Positions 46,425 through 54,587 of a stretch of 64,000 nt of DNA are shown piece after piece. The stretch is from a virus. The notes below the pieces were generated by a model. The model saw nothing but the letters and a program-made list of their open reading frames with translations. It was not told where the DNA came from and did no database searches. Each line of letters starts with the position of its first letter. Within the stretch, counting starts at the first letter, position 1. Made by a program: the position numbers and the translations under genes. The DNA is taken from positions 248,001-312,000 of IMG/VR virus record IMGVR_UViG_3300003322_000571. One strand, written 5' to 3'.

Positions 46425-46432
46425 TATTTATG
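46425..46432 (-). promoter_or_regulatory. Late promoter with a downstream hairpin
   Basis: The minus strand reads CATAAATA. It is followed at once by an inverted repeat AATACCTC-TGAAAA-GAGGTATT that shares bases with the promoter core, then ATG 46404. Confidence 0.65.
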
Positions 46433-46451
46433 GCGGACTCAATCGTTGGAT

Positions 46452-46721
46452 TTACGCCTGAGGTTGTTCACCCTGTGACAGGTCTTGAACGACTCGGTCG
46501 ATGAACTCATTGCATTCTGCAATGTTGCGTTGCAGGACGCAACGCGGACCTTGCACGACTTCGTTCAGCAGATATGCGAACTCGGTTTGCAGGACGTAGG
46601 CGTAGTTGGGGCCGTTCTTGCCGCGATGTGCACGCTCGAGACGAGCGGTTGCTTGGTTGAACGTGGAGGAGAGATAGCGGACGATCTGACCGATGTCCTT
46701 TTCGTTACGAACTTCTGCCAT
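46452..46721 (-). CDS. Hypothetical helical protein, 89 residues
   Basis: ATG 46721 (MAEVRNEKDIGQIVRYL) follows CAAGGAACC; the frame's earlier start at 46766 is inside a hairpin and unlikely. It is helical throughout (TARLERAHRGKNGPNYAYVLQTEFAYLLNEVVQGP, AECNEFIDRVVQDLSQ). The function is unknown. It faces the dCMP deaminase gene divergently. Confidence 0.6.
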   Translation of the reverse strand: MAEVRNEKDIGQIVRYLSSTFNQATARLERAHRGKNGPNYAYVLQTEFAYLLNEVVQGPRCVLQRNIAECNEFIDRVVQDLSQGEQPQA

Positions 46722-46864
46722 AATGGTTCCTTGAGGCAGTTGATGAAATCGCTTTGTTTGTTTCAAAGCGGGCTTAACATGTAGCTCACTTTACTGATAT
46801 TCTTTTTACCTTCAACGTTGTTGACCCTACCTGTTTTTAAGACAATGTGCGTCAAGGAGCTTAC

Positions 46865-47314
46865 ATGAAACTAAGACAAATTATCGCTCATATGGATGCA
46901 GCTCATGTATACGCAGGGCTATCGTATTGTAATCGACGTAAGGTCGGTTCTGTCATCGTCAAAGATAACCGAATCATCTCTATCGGCTACAATGGTACAC
47001 CACCCGGTGCATGTAACTGCTGTGAAGGTGAGGACGGCAAAACACTACCAAATGTGATTCACGCTGAGGACAATGCGATCCGCAAGCTGAAGAATTCGCC
47101 TGAAACAGGCGTTGGTGCTACGATGTTCATCACAACAGCACCGTGTGAACCATGCGCTCAAATGATTATTGACGCTGGGATTGTTCACGTTGTTTACGAC
47201 CAAAGTTATACGAATGACCACGGTATTGTCTTCCTACGCGAACGAGGCGTAACTGTTGACAATATTACCCAATTAGTGGATAGTGCTCTCATTGATAACA
47301 AGGAACAACAATGA
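46865..47314 (+). CDS. cd: dCMP deaminase
   Basis: ATG 46865 follows CAAGGAG. The protein is 149 residues. It has the cytidine/dCMP deaminase zinc motifs HAEDNAI (His and catalytic Glu) and APCEPCAQMI (two Cys). CNRRKVGSVIV and SIGYNGTPPGACNCCEGE at the front are typical of T4-type dCMP deaminase. It converts dCMP to dUMP for thymidylate supply and works alongside the ribonucleotide reductase and DHFR in this window. It is the first of three coupled genes. Confidence 0.92.
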   Translation: MKLRQIIAHMDAAHVYAGLSYCNRRKVGSVIVKDNRIISIGYNGTPPGACNCCEGEDGKTLPNVIHAEDNAIRKLKNSPETGVGATMFITTAPCEPCAQMIIDAGIVHVVYDQSYTNDHGIVFLRERGVTVDNITQLVDSALIDNKEQQ

Positions 47315-47826
47315 CACAATTGATTTTGCCGGAACAATACGAAATCAACGTTGACTTAGACGGCGTTCTCGTTGACTTCCAAGCAAAGGCGTTCGAAATC
47401 GCTGGCTTGCGTCCGTCTGATGATCCTGCTGACAAGCAACTCCGTCGTGACTTCTGGAAGAGGATCGAAATGCATGTCCGTAAGGGCGGCTCGTTCTTCG
47501 AAGACATGAAGCCGATGGTTGATGCTTTTGTCTTGTGGGACTACATCAAGCACCGTAGTCCGACGATTTGTTCTGCGACCGGCCACGTTGTCGGTGCAGC
47601 GCAGGAAAAGCGCAACTGGGTTCGTCGCCATCTTGGCGTTGAAACCGCTAACTCTGCTCGGTTTGTTCGTGATGGCCGCATGAAGGCTCAATACGCACAT
47701 CCGCTCGCAATCCTGATCGATGACCGCAAGAAGGTTCTCGATCCGTGGATTGAAGCTGGTGGTATTGGTATTCTTCATACGTCTGCTGACCGTACGATCG
47801 CACAACTTAAGGAGATGGGTCTGTGA
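47311..47826 (+). CDS. HAD-family phosphatase
   Basis: The protein is 171 residues and its ATG overlaps the deaminase stop (ATGA). HAD motif I is NVDLDGVLVDFQ (Asp15 nucleophile, Asp17). ICSATGHVVGAAQEKRNWVRRHLG contains the motif II and cap region, and ILIDDRKKVLDPWIEAGGIGILH is motif III/IV. The layout resembles phage 5'-nucleotidase-like HAD proteins that act on nucleotides or on phosphorylated nucleic acid ends. The neighbouring deaminase suggests nucleotide metabolism, while the neighbouring 2H-type gene suggests RNA end repair. The substrate is unknown. Confidence 0.75.
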   Translation: MTQLILPEQYEINVDLDGVLVDFQAKAFEIAGLRPSDDPADKQLRRDFWKRIEMHVRKGGSFFEDMKPMVDAFVLWDYIKHRSPTICSATGHVVGAAQEKRNWVRRHLGVETANSARFVRDGRMKAQYAHPLAILIDDRKKVLDPWIEAGGIGILHTSADRTIAQLKEMGL

Positions 47827-48230
47827 CCTATGAAGCATTCGTCCTGACGCCCGAATCACGGGCACAAATCCTCGCTCACTACCCCCCGAAGCATCCGAAC
47901 GTCATCGCTCACCATGTGACGCATGCGTTCGGTGTCAAGGAAGGGCACAGCGTAGGCACGCTGATCAACAAGATCAAGTTGGAATACGGTCTGTTGTACA
48001 CACCGATCAAAGTGCTCGGTCATGTGTTCAACGGAGGTGTTCAGGCAGTAATTGTTGAAGTCGTCGGTGCTGAACGTCGTCCTGACGGTAAGCGCTACCA
48101 CATCACGATTTCCATTGATCAAGATCGTGGCTACAAGCCAGCCGACTCGAATAAACTGATCGCAGACGTTGGCGAGAACTTTGAACGCGAAGATCAAACG
48201 TTCGTCGCGGGTACCTTCGAGTACATTTGA
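47823..48230 (+). CDS. 2H-phosphoesterase-like protein ('Swiss army knife' RNA repair-like)
   Basis: The protein is 135 residues and overlaps the HAD gene by ATGA-type coupling. FPPKHP-like YPPKHPNVIAHHVTHAFG gives a first H-x-T(H) element and KRYHITISIDQDRGYKPADSN gives a second H-x-T element. Paired HxT motifs mark the 2H phosphoesterase superfamily. The IAHHxTHxFG and GYKPxDSN phrases resemble the small RNA-repair-like family often found in phages. The activity is not proven. Coupling to a HAD phosphatase supports an RNA-end function by inference. Confidence 0.6.
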   Translation: MTYEAFVLTPESRAQILAHYPPKHPNVIAHHVTHAFGVKEGHSVGTLINKIKLEYGLLYTPIKVLGHVFNGGVQAVIVEVVGAERRPDGKRYHITISIDQDRGYKPADSNKLIADVGENFEREDQTFVAGTFEYI

Positions 48231-48245
48231 CAGCGACAGCTAAAC

Positions 48246-48271
48246 AAAAAGCCCACCTAGGTGGGCTTTTT
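48246..48271. terminator. Bidirectional terminator (copy 2)
   Basis: These 26 bases are identical to the terminator at 37861-37886 (12-bp stem, loop TA). It separates the convergent 2H-like and membrane protein genes. Confidence 0.85.
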
Positions 48272-48565
48272 TCATTGGACAATTATCGTGATCTCAATTG
48301 GCTTTTCACACACTTGATACCAGTACGTGAATAGTTGACGATGTTTACCGGACCTCTTTTGGTATGATCTCCATCCCGGAGTATATCCCTGCGCCTTACA
48401 GTCGTTGACAAACTTTTGTTGTGCTTCAAGTTCAGCTAATCGTCGCCGTTCCATTGCCGGTTTGACGTTGTACTCATGATTGTACCACATCCATCCAAAC
48501 AGGACGCCGATCACTAGAAGTATTGAACCAAACAAGAACAGGATGTCGTAGTCGGCTTCGTCCAT
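48272..48565 (-). CDS. Small membrane protein, 97 residues
   Basis: ATG 48565 lies one base after the upstream gene's stop. There is one transmembrane segment at residues 8-28 (ILFLFGSILLVIGVLFGWMWY) after a short acidic N-terminus. A cytoplasm- or periplasm-facing basic helical part follows (MERRRLAELEAQQKFVNDC). Its function is unknown. It is coupled with another one-pass membrane protein and the AAA+ ATPase gene. Confidence 0.6.
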   Translation of the reverse strand: MDEADYDILFLFGSILLVIGVLFGWMWYNHEYNVKPAMERRRLAELEAQQKFVNDCKAQGYTPGWRSYQKRSGKHRQLFTYWYQVCEKPIEITIIVQ

Positions 48566-48566
48566 A

Positions 48567-48743
48567 TTAGAACCAATCATCGGCGTGGCGATCGAGCATG
48601 TCTTGGTATTCTTCTGGCGTTAACGCCCATTGAAGCCACAAGTCATTGAGGATCAAGTAGGCGAATAGGCCTATGATGCATAGCAAACATGCGCCTATTA
48701 CCTTAGCGAACTCCAATACCTGAGACCAATCGATATCAATCAC
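48567..48743 (-). CDS. Small membrane protein, 58 residues, GTG start
   Basis: This short gene fills the gap between the AAA+ ATPase and the next membrane protein. GTG 48743 overlaps the ATPase stop (GTGATTGA) and the TAA lies one base before the next ATG. The product (start IDIDWSQVLEFAK) has one hydrophobic segment, VIGACLLCIIGLFAYLIL, then an amphipathic WLQWALTPEEYQDMLDRH end. Tight spacing on both sides supports it as real. No family was recognised. Confidence 0.55.
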   Translation of the reverse strand: MIDIDWSQVLEFAKVIGACLLCIIGLFAYLILNDLWLQWALTPEEYQDMLDRHADDWF

Positions 48744-49740
48744 GGGTGAATCCTATACCGCGGCCGAACGCTTCACTGGAATTCGGACGTGCATCCATCA
48801 TCGTTTTGAGACGAGTGACTGCATCTTCGAGCGGGACATCGAATACTTCGACTGACACAATCAGTTCCTTCAGATGTGCAATTGAGAAGTTCTTCGTTTT
48901 CGCCACCCATTCTTCCAATTCAGCTGGGTCATCGGCGAGGCGAACGTTCTTTGCCAGCAAGTACGTCTTGCGTGCACGTTCGTCAGGCATCCCGATCTTC
49001 TTGACAATGTCAAAACGGCTAGGACGGTTGATAAACCGCTTGTCGAGACGTTCAGGATAGTTTGTCGTTGCAACGAACACGACATTGTCGATCTGAAGCT
49101 CGCCGTCCATGATTGCGAGCAAGTCGCTCTCGCCATACACGTCAATGATCGAGTCAATGTCTTCGAGCATGACGATCAACGGACGAGTGGGTTCTACTTG
49201 ACGAAGCAGTTTGAGACCACGTGCGGCGCGCCCTGGATGATCGACATACAGTGAGATCCCACCGTGACTAATCACTTTTTGAGAGATCACTTGTAGTGTA
49301 GACGTTTTGCCGGAACCCGGAGGACCCCACATCAACACACCACGCTTCCACAGAAAACCGAACTTACGGAAGTGTTGTTCCTTCGTCCAAAACGTCTCAA
49401 TTTCGCCGATCACTTGCTCCGACACGGAGTCGGGTAGATCAATCAAATCATCAAGATTGATGTCGGTTTTTTGGAAGAACAACCCAAGTTGTTCACTAAC
49501 TTGGATCGTATATTGACCAGGCGGTAGAATAGGAACGGACTTTTCGCACGCGCTGTAGTTGCGATCCCCGTAAACAGCCCACATCTGAGCGTTGACTGCG
49601 GGAGCTGTTGATTTAGTTGGACTTGATTCGCTAGCGTCTTCGTACGCTGGCTTAGCAGGAATCGCACGCGAAACTTTATTTGAATCAGATCCGCCAGCAA
49701 CGCGGTCGTTAAACTCTTGCAAGTCTTCAATGTCGCTCAT
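48736..49740 (-). CDS. AAA+ ATPase
   Basis: The protein is 334 residues. It has Walker A GPPGSGKTSTLQV, Walker B PLIVMLEDIDSI, sensor ATTNYPERLD and an arginine-finger region FINRPSRFDIV, so it is a classical AAA (BCS1/spastin-like) module. The N-terminal 100 residues are low-complexity followed by a small domain. Similar stand-alone AAA proteins occur in large T4-like phages with unknown clients. A remodelling role is likely. It is not a Clp-type ATPase and no ClpP-docking loop was recognised. The start is ATG 49740; a TTG precedes it. Confidence 0.8.
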   Translation of the reverse strand: MSDIEDLQEFNDRVAGGSDSNKVSRAIPAKPAYEDASESSPTKSTAPAVNAQMWAVYGDRNYSACEKSVPILPPGQYTIQVSEQLGLFFQKTDINLDDLIDLPDSVSEQVIGEIETFWTKEQHFRKFGFLWKRGVLMWGPPGSGKTSTLQVISQKVISHGGISLYVDHPGRAARGLKLLRQVEPTRPLIVMLEDIDSIIDVYGESDLLAIMDGELQIDNVVFVATTNYPERLDKRFINRPSRFDIVKKIGMPDERARKTYLLAKNVRLADDPAELEEWVAKTKNFSIAHLKELIVSVEVFDVPLEDAVTRLKTMMDARPNSSEAFGRGIGFTRD

Positions 49741-49760
49741 CAATATCTTTCTGATATGGT

Positions 49761-50030
49761 TTAATATCCACCGTCGTCGTACTTCGACTTCTTACCCATC
49801 TTCGACCAACAGCCGTACTGGTCTTCGTCGTCTTGTTCGTCCATCGCTCTAGCCCATTCGACTAGCGATGAATAAAATTGCTTCTCTACTGGATCGTAGA
49901 CACGTCCGTCTGTACGGATCTGGATTCCGTAAAACTCTTCCAGCTCTTCAGCTGTCATTTCTTCTACGTCATCAATGACTCTGTGGTTGTGCATTTCTTT
50001 CTGGGTAAGATAACATTGGTAGGTGATCAT
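49761..50030 (-). CDS. Hypothetical acidic protein, 89 residues
   Basis: The sequence contains VIDDVEEMTAEELEEFYGIQI, then a DGRVYDPVEKQFYSSLVEW segment and an acidic tail. ATG 50030 is chosen after GGAACA. It is transcribed with the topoisomerase genes above. No motif was recognised. Confidence 0.55.
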   Translation of the reverse strand: MITYQCYLTQKEMHNHRVIDDVEEMTAEELEEFYGIQIRTDGRVYDPVEKQFYSSLVEWARAMDEQDDEDQYGCWSKMGKKSKYDDGGY

Positions 50031-50064
50031 CAATGTTCCATGATCACCCCAATTTAGTCAACAA

Positions 50065-51417
50065 TTAGTCGTCGTAAGCGCCCTTCTTGTACTTCTGGAG
50101 GATCGCTTGTAGCTCCGTAATGTACACTTTCTTTCGCAGGTCTTCCGAACCGATCAGAGCTTCGTATTCGGCAAGCTGTTCAAGTGCTTCCTTGATACGT
50201 TGTTCGTTCTTCGTATACTCTTCTTCTGTGAATCTGTAGACGGGTAGATCGGCGATGTAGTCCGTATAAACAATACTGATCGTATCCAAAAACTCACGCA
50301 GTTCGCTACGAGAGGCCGTCTTCTTGGCAACACCGCCAACGTTGTTCTTAATTGCTGTACGAATGTCGTAGTAACGCTGAAGGTCGACCTTCAGCAGGTC
50401 ACGAAGTCGTTCGTAACGCTTAACATACCATGTGAGGCGCCAATCAGTGAAATCTTTGATCAGTTCTGATGGAGATTGTGTGTACGACTTGACGTACTGA
50501 CCATCGATACTGAGCACGTTTAGGTTCTCAATATGACGGACAGCAAGACCTGTCAATTCAAGCAACTCATCTTGTTCAACAGTCGCCAAGAAACCGCGTT
50601 TGAACTTCAGTGTGATCGAGATGACATCCTTGGAATCGTCGACGTATCCCGTCAATGTTCCGCTTTCAACTAGAGCGTCAAGCTTTGCGATTACCTTGTC
50701 GTGACTTTGTCCGAAAGGTAGACGCGTAATTTCAGCAGTCGTAGTATTCTTGATGTCAATTTCGCCGTTGAAGTAGTACGCAATTCCGCGGGCGGTTTCT
50801 TCTTTTGCGTGTGATGCTGATTCAATCGGATGGAAGATTGGCATCGGATCTTCGATCTTTTTGACGCCCTTCAGATGATTGATCTGGCATGTAATCACAT
50901 CAGCAAGATCGCGCGGAAGGATGTTCGTTGCATAACCAATCGCCACACCTTCTGCAGGGTTCAGCAATACTGTCGGAACGATTGGCAGGAAGTGGACAGG
51001 TTCTTCAAGAGTACCGTCGTAGTTTTCTTGCATCGGTACGATTTCGATGTCGGCATACATCACATCTTTCGTGAACGCTGACGCACTGACAGTCGTATAA
51101 CGACTTGCGGAGTATTCGTTTGGCTTAAGCAATGTACCGAACGCACTATCTCCCTTGAAATACGGAAGGTTGTTCCCGTACTGTGCCGTCAGCGTATCAA
51201 TTGCACCTTCTGGAGCTCCGTGCGGATGGATAGGCATCGTTGCACCAGCGAGTGTTGCAGCTTTGTACTTCTTACCGTCGCGTGCCGTCCATAGAACACG
51301 GCGACCGCCCGACTTCATACCGTCAGTTAGTGCTGGAATCGCACGCATGCGAATCACATAGAGGGAATACTCTCGTCGTTGGTCGTTAATATATTGTGTC
51401 GATTCTGCTTTTTTCAT
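50065..51417 (-). CDS. 52: Type II topoisomerase, GyrA/ParC-type subunit (gp52-like)
   Basis: The protein is 450 residues (T4 gp52 is 442). Near the N-terminus are the winged-helix/CAP motifs RAIPALTDGMKSGGRRVL and a PHGAPEGAIDTLTAQYGNNLPYF loop. SASRYTT carries the catalytic tyrosine. GVAIGYATNILPRDLADVI and a C-terminal coiled-coil tower (YTKNEQRIKEALEQLAEYEAL) follow. With gp39 it makes the phage topoisomerase that breaks and rejoins DNA during replication. The start overlaps the upstream phosphoesterase stop. Confidence 0.93.
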   Translation of the reverse strand: MKKAESTQYINDQRREYSLYVIRMRAIPALTDGMKSGGRRVLWTARDGKKYKAATLAGATMPIHPHGAPEGAIDTLTAQYGNNLPYFKGDSAFGTLLKPNEYSASRYTTVSASAFTKDVMYADIEIVPMQENYDGTLEEPVHFLPIVPTVLLNPAEGVAIGYATNILPRDLADVITCQINHLKGVKKIEDPMPIFHPIESASHAKEETARGIAYYFNGEIDIKNTTTAEITRLPFGQSHDKVIAKLDALVESGTLTGYVDDSKDVISITLKFKRGFLATVEQDELLELTGLAVRHIENLNVLSIDGQYVKSYTQSPSELIKDFTDWRLTWYVKRYERLRDLLKVDLQRYYDIRTAIKNNVGGVAKKTASRSELREFLDTISIVYTDYIADLPVYRFTEEEYTKNEQRIKEALEQLAEYEALIGSEDLRKKVYITELQAILQKYKKGAYDD

Positions 51418-52079
51418 TGGGACAACATCAATTCACGAAGATTAATAGGTGCGTAATTTGTATGTTCAACACAGATGTTGACATGCCCTTTTGAAGGAGC
51501 TGGGTGCTGGTGGATATGTCCGTGAACATTCCAACAGTTATCCGGCACGCGGTCAAGAGGGTAGTGTGTGAACAACAATTGTGTACCGTTCCAGTCAACG
51601 ATCTTACAAAGATGGCGTTCGTTGAAAGCCAAACTAAGCAGGTTGCCTCGACGATCGATGTCGTGATTGCCAATGATTTGGATCTTGTAACCGGGAAGCA
51701 GATTGAGGATATCGTTTGTTTCGTTGACGTTCATGAACGTAATATCGCCTCCGAAAATGACGATGTCACGGTCCTTGACAACATTAAGATAGTTGCCAAT
51801 CAAACAGTCATTCATCAGCGATGCTGAAGGATAAGGACGACCCGAATACTTCATGATGTTTTTGTGGCCGAAGTGAATGTCACTCCACACCCACACATCG
51901 CGAGAGTAGTCGTCTAGGTCGATCTCAATCAGAGGGTCGCCTGTTAGCGATTCGCTCGTTAGGATTGCTTTCCAGTGTTCGATGTTGCGGACTTTCAACG
52001 CACGATTGTGCGTTGGGTCGCCTGTAAATTCTAAGTCATGCAAATAATGCTGACGGAAAGATTCAGATGTAAATTTCAT
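51414..52079 (-). CDS. Calcineurin-like metallophosphoesterase
   Basis: The protein is 221 residues. The motifs are WVWSDIHFGHKNIM, IVIFGGDITFMN, QIIGNHDIDRRG, LLFTHYPLDR and NVHGHIHQHP, the complete two-metal phosphoesterase set. The family is frequent in phages as a stand-alone phosphodiesterase of unknown substrate. It sits between the two topoisomerase subunits, and ATG 52079 overlaps the gp39 stop (ATGA). The upstream in-frame ATG at 52094 is also possible. Confidence 0.85.
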   Translation of the reverse strand: MKFTSESFRQHYLHDLEFTGDPTHNRALKVRNIEHWKAILTSESLTGDPLIEIDLDDYSRDVWVWSDIHFGHKNIMKYSGRPYPSASLMNDCLIGNYLNVVKDRDIVIFGGDITFMNVNETNDILNLLPGYKIQIIGNHDIDRRGNLLSLAFNERHLCKIVDWNGTQLLFTHYPLDRVPDNCWNVHGHIHQHPAPSKGHVNICVEHTNYAPINLRELMLSQ

Positions 52080-53974
52080 TTTGCTGTCAGCCATTCTTTA
52101 CGAGCGTCAGAGTCGTTGCCGAATAGCAGTTCCATAACTTGTTTTGTGTCCTCGTCTGCGACAATCGGGATCATTGTGTCAGTTTCACCGGACAAGCACA
52201 TATCCCAATCTTCCTTGCTCATAGAGCCCAGACCCTTGTAATATCGTACTTCATAACCCTTGTACTTGTCTTTGACTTTTTCGTAATCGGCACGGCGTGG
52301 GAAATGGACGCGTGTTTTCCCTTTAACCAAGCAGACGTTAGGAGCAATCATTCGGAACAAGAACGGTGGCTGTTTTGGATCGAGCAGTTCAGGCCAGAAC
52401 TTGTAGAATAGGTTTGTCAACAATGTGAAGATGTCGGAGCCGTCGTAGTCAGCGTCGGTTGCGATGATCACTTGACCGAAGTTGAGTTCACTACGAACAG
52501 CTTTCTTACCAGGGATCAGTCCAATCGCTTGCAACATGTCCTTGACTTTGACCATCTTCAGTACTTGCGCAGGAGTAGCGTCGTACACGTTGTTGATCTT
52601 ACCAGTCAATGCAAACGCAGCCGTTGTTTTTGGATCGCGAGACATCGAGATCTGTCCTGCAGCAGAATTACCTTCTGTGATCAGAACGCGACATTCTGCA
52701 CGGTTCGTGCTCGTTGCATCGAGCAGACCGTCAACCTTCTTACCGATTTTTTTCGCGTGTTCCTTTTGTGCATCAGCATCTGCTTGAGCGTGGTGGCGGT
52801 TGTTGGCACGGAACAGAATATCTTCAAGCCACAACTCCGAACGCTTAGCGAACATCTTCCACTGAGCGTCGATCATTCCCGTCATTTCCTTGCGGAGATC
52901 GGGACCTGTCAGGCGGGTTTTAGCTTGACTATCGTATTCTGGATTACGGACTTTAAGGTTTGCAAGAACAAGCAATCCACGACGAATGTCGTTGTTTGTA
53001 ATCTCGGACTTAGTCTTCTTAGCAGCTTTTTCCAGGTGATTTTGTACACGGCTATACAGTGCGTTGAGGAACTGCGTGTTGCATTTACCGCCGTCAAACA
53101 ACAACGAACTGTTGACCCAAGTGAACATCTGTTCGTCGATACCGTCATGTGCATTAAGGACAACAAACACTTCGCCAACGAGTGTTGGCTCGTTGACTTC
53201 AAAGCAGTAGAACTGTTTATCGCCAGCGATCTGAGCGACGAGGTCAAGCAGTCCCTTCTTGAACCTGTACTTTTCACCGTTATATTCAACAGTGACATCC
53301 GGGTTTGTCATCGCAATTTCGATAGCGCGATTGCGGACAAGTTCGTCAGGAAGGGTTACATTCTTGAATACGAGCGGATCGAGCTGGAATGATACCTGTG
53401 TCCCGGAAGGTGTATTGTCAGGAACAGAAGTGATTTTTGGTGATGAGGCCTTATCAGCACCGTCAACGAATCGCTGAACGTACTTTTTGCCGTCGCGGTG
53501 AATGACAACGTCAAATTCACTCGAGCAATAGTTAGTACATGCTGCGCCAACACCGTTTTGACCGATGACGCCGACTTCCTTATCATCAGTGAAGTTGCGT
53601 CCGGCTTTCAAGCTACCGAGAGCGACTTCTGGTGTGCGCTTCCCTGTAGCGTGCATATCAATCGGAATGCCGCGGCCGTTATCGCCAACAGAATACCAGC
53701 CAATGTCTGGCTTAGCGTCAAACTTGAGTAGTTTGATTCGAGATGTTGTTTGGGAGAATTCGTCGAGCGCGTTATCAACGACTTCGTTGATAGCTTTGAA
53801 TACAGACGGGATGAATTCGACTTCGCGAATTTCTAGTTTATCCGCCGTAAGCAGTGGAATTCGATAGGTGGTGGGGTTCATGTTCCCCAGGTAGATCTGA
53901 GTTCGTAGACGAACGTGATCCCTATCCGACAATGCAACGATGTCATTGCCGGTGTAGTTCTTGTCCTTAGCCAT
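52076..53974 (-). CDS. 39: Type II topoisomerase, GyrB/ParE-type subunit (gp39-like, unsplit)
   Basis: The protein is 632 residues. The ATPase domain has NEVVDNALDEF, GYSVGDNGRGIPID-type and GVIGQNGVGAACTNY motifs. The TOPRIM domain has LITEGNSAAGQI and ATDADYDGSDIF. T4 splits this subunit into gp39 and gp60; here both parts are in one frame. The ATP-binding GHKL and TOPRIM motifs are complete, so it should be active. It forms the topoisomerase with gp52. Confidence 0.93.
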   Translation of the reverse strand: MAKDKNYTGNDIVALSDRDHVRLRTQIYLGNMNPTTYRIPLLTADKLEIREVEFIPSVFKAINEVVDNALDEFSQTTSRIKLLKFDAKPDIGWYSVGDNGRGIPIDMHATGKRTPEVALGSLKAGRNFTDDKEVGVIGQNGVGAACTNYCSSEFDVVIHRDGKKYVQRFVDGADKASSPKITSVPDNTPSGTQVSFQLDPLVFKNVTLPDELVRNRAIEIAMTNPDVTVEYNGEKYRFKKGLLDLVAQIAGDKQFYCFEVNEPTLVGEVFVVLNAHDGIDEQMFTWVNSSLLFDGGKCNTQFLNALYSRVQNHLEKAAKKTKSEITNNDIRRGLLVLANLKVRNPEYDSQAKTRLTGPDLRKEMTGMIDAQWKMFAKRSELWLEDILFRANNRHHAQADADAQKEHAKKIGKKVDGLLDATSTNRAECRVLITEGNSAAGQISMSRDPKTTAAFALTGKINNVYDATPAQVLKMVKVKDMLQAIGLIPGKKAVRSELNFGQVIIATDADYDGSDIFTLLTNLFYKFWPELLDPKQPPFLFRMIAPNVCLVKGKTRVHFPRRADYEKVKDKYKGYEVRYYKGLGSMSKEDWDMCLSGETDTMIPIVADEDTKQVMELLFGNDSDARKEWLTAK

Positions 53975-53979
53975 TCTAG

Positions 53980-54231
53980 TTAGTCTTTCTTCTTTTTGTT
54001 CGAAGTTGCCTGATTGATCAGTTCTGTTAGTACGTCTGAAGCGTGTTGTAGTGCTGCGTGCATCCCTGCCATGCTTTCAACTGCAAAGCCGCCTGAGCGC
54101 ATAGACGCAACGGCATTGATTCTGTTCAACACAAGAGCTTGTTGGTTCAACAGTTCATGGAGGTTCATGTCTTGCCACAAATCTGATCGAATTGCGGTCT
54201 CTGGATTGGTATCGTCAGGATAGATGTTCAT
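53980..54231 (-). CDS. Hypothetical protein, 83 residues
   Basis: The start is taken as ATG 54231 (MNIYPDDTNPETAIRSDLW), since this Met follows the SprT stop at 54239 closely. It is helical (MNLHELLNQQALVLNRINAVASM, MHAALQHASDVLTELINQAT) with a lysine tail. It is in the operon between the SprT-like and topoisomerase genes. The function is unknown. Confidence 0.55.
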   Translation of the reverse strand: MNIYPDDTNPETAIRSDLWQDMNLHELLNQQALVLNRINAVASMRSGGFAVESMAGMHAALQHASDVLTELINQATSNKKKKD

Positions 54232-54238
54232 TTTGTTA

Positions 54239-54553
54239 TCAGTATTCTTCCCGCAGCGGGAGGCCCGTTGCTTCAAAAATCCTTGGTTGCCAAGAATGAA
54301 AACGTTTTCCGTGTCCCATTCGTCCGTATGCTTGGTATTCCCAAGCATGAACCATTTCGTGTACTAGTACAGTCAAAAATAGTCGCCTAGACTCATAGAA
54401 CGGTTGCATCGACAGGTCGACTTTCTTCCCTGTCGTAGCTCCGAAAGCCCAAGCATGTTCGTGTTCGTGTTCAACGAATTTGACACTGCCAGGCGTAGGA
54501 AGAATGTCGTTGAAAATAGCTACATTCAACGTATTCCACCAGTATTTAACCAT
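54239..54553 (-). CDS. SprT-like zinc metalloprotease
   Basis: The protein is about 104 residues from ATG 54553, preceded by NTLNVAIFNDILP, typical of the family's first helix. The zinc motif is VLVHEMVHAWEYQ (HExxH), with a third ligand likely in GHGKRFHSW. SprT-like proteins bind or cut proteins on DNA. The frame opens further upstream inside the primase gene (GTG 54679), but that would add an unrelated basic leader; an intermediate GTG near 54640 cannot be ruled out. Confidence 0.65.
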   Translation of the reverse strand: MVKYWWNTLNVAIFNDILPTPGSVKFVEHEHEHAWAFGATTGKKVDLSMQPFYESRRLFLTVLVHEMVHAWEYQAYGRMGHGKRFHSWQPRIFEATGLPLREEY

Positions 54554-54587
54554 TTTTGACGACAGGGTTACCGATTGATGTCCGTAC

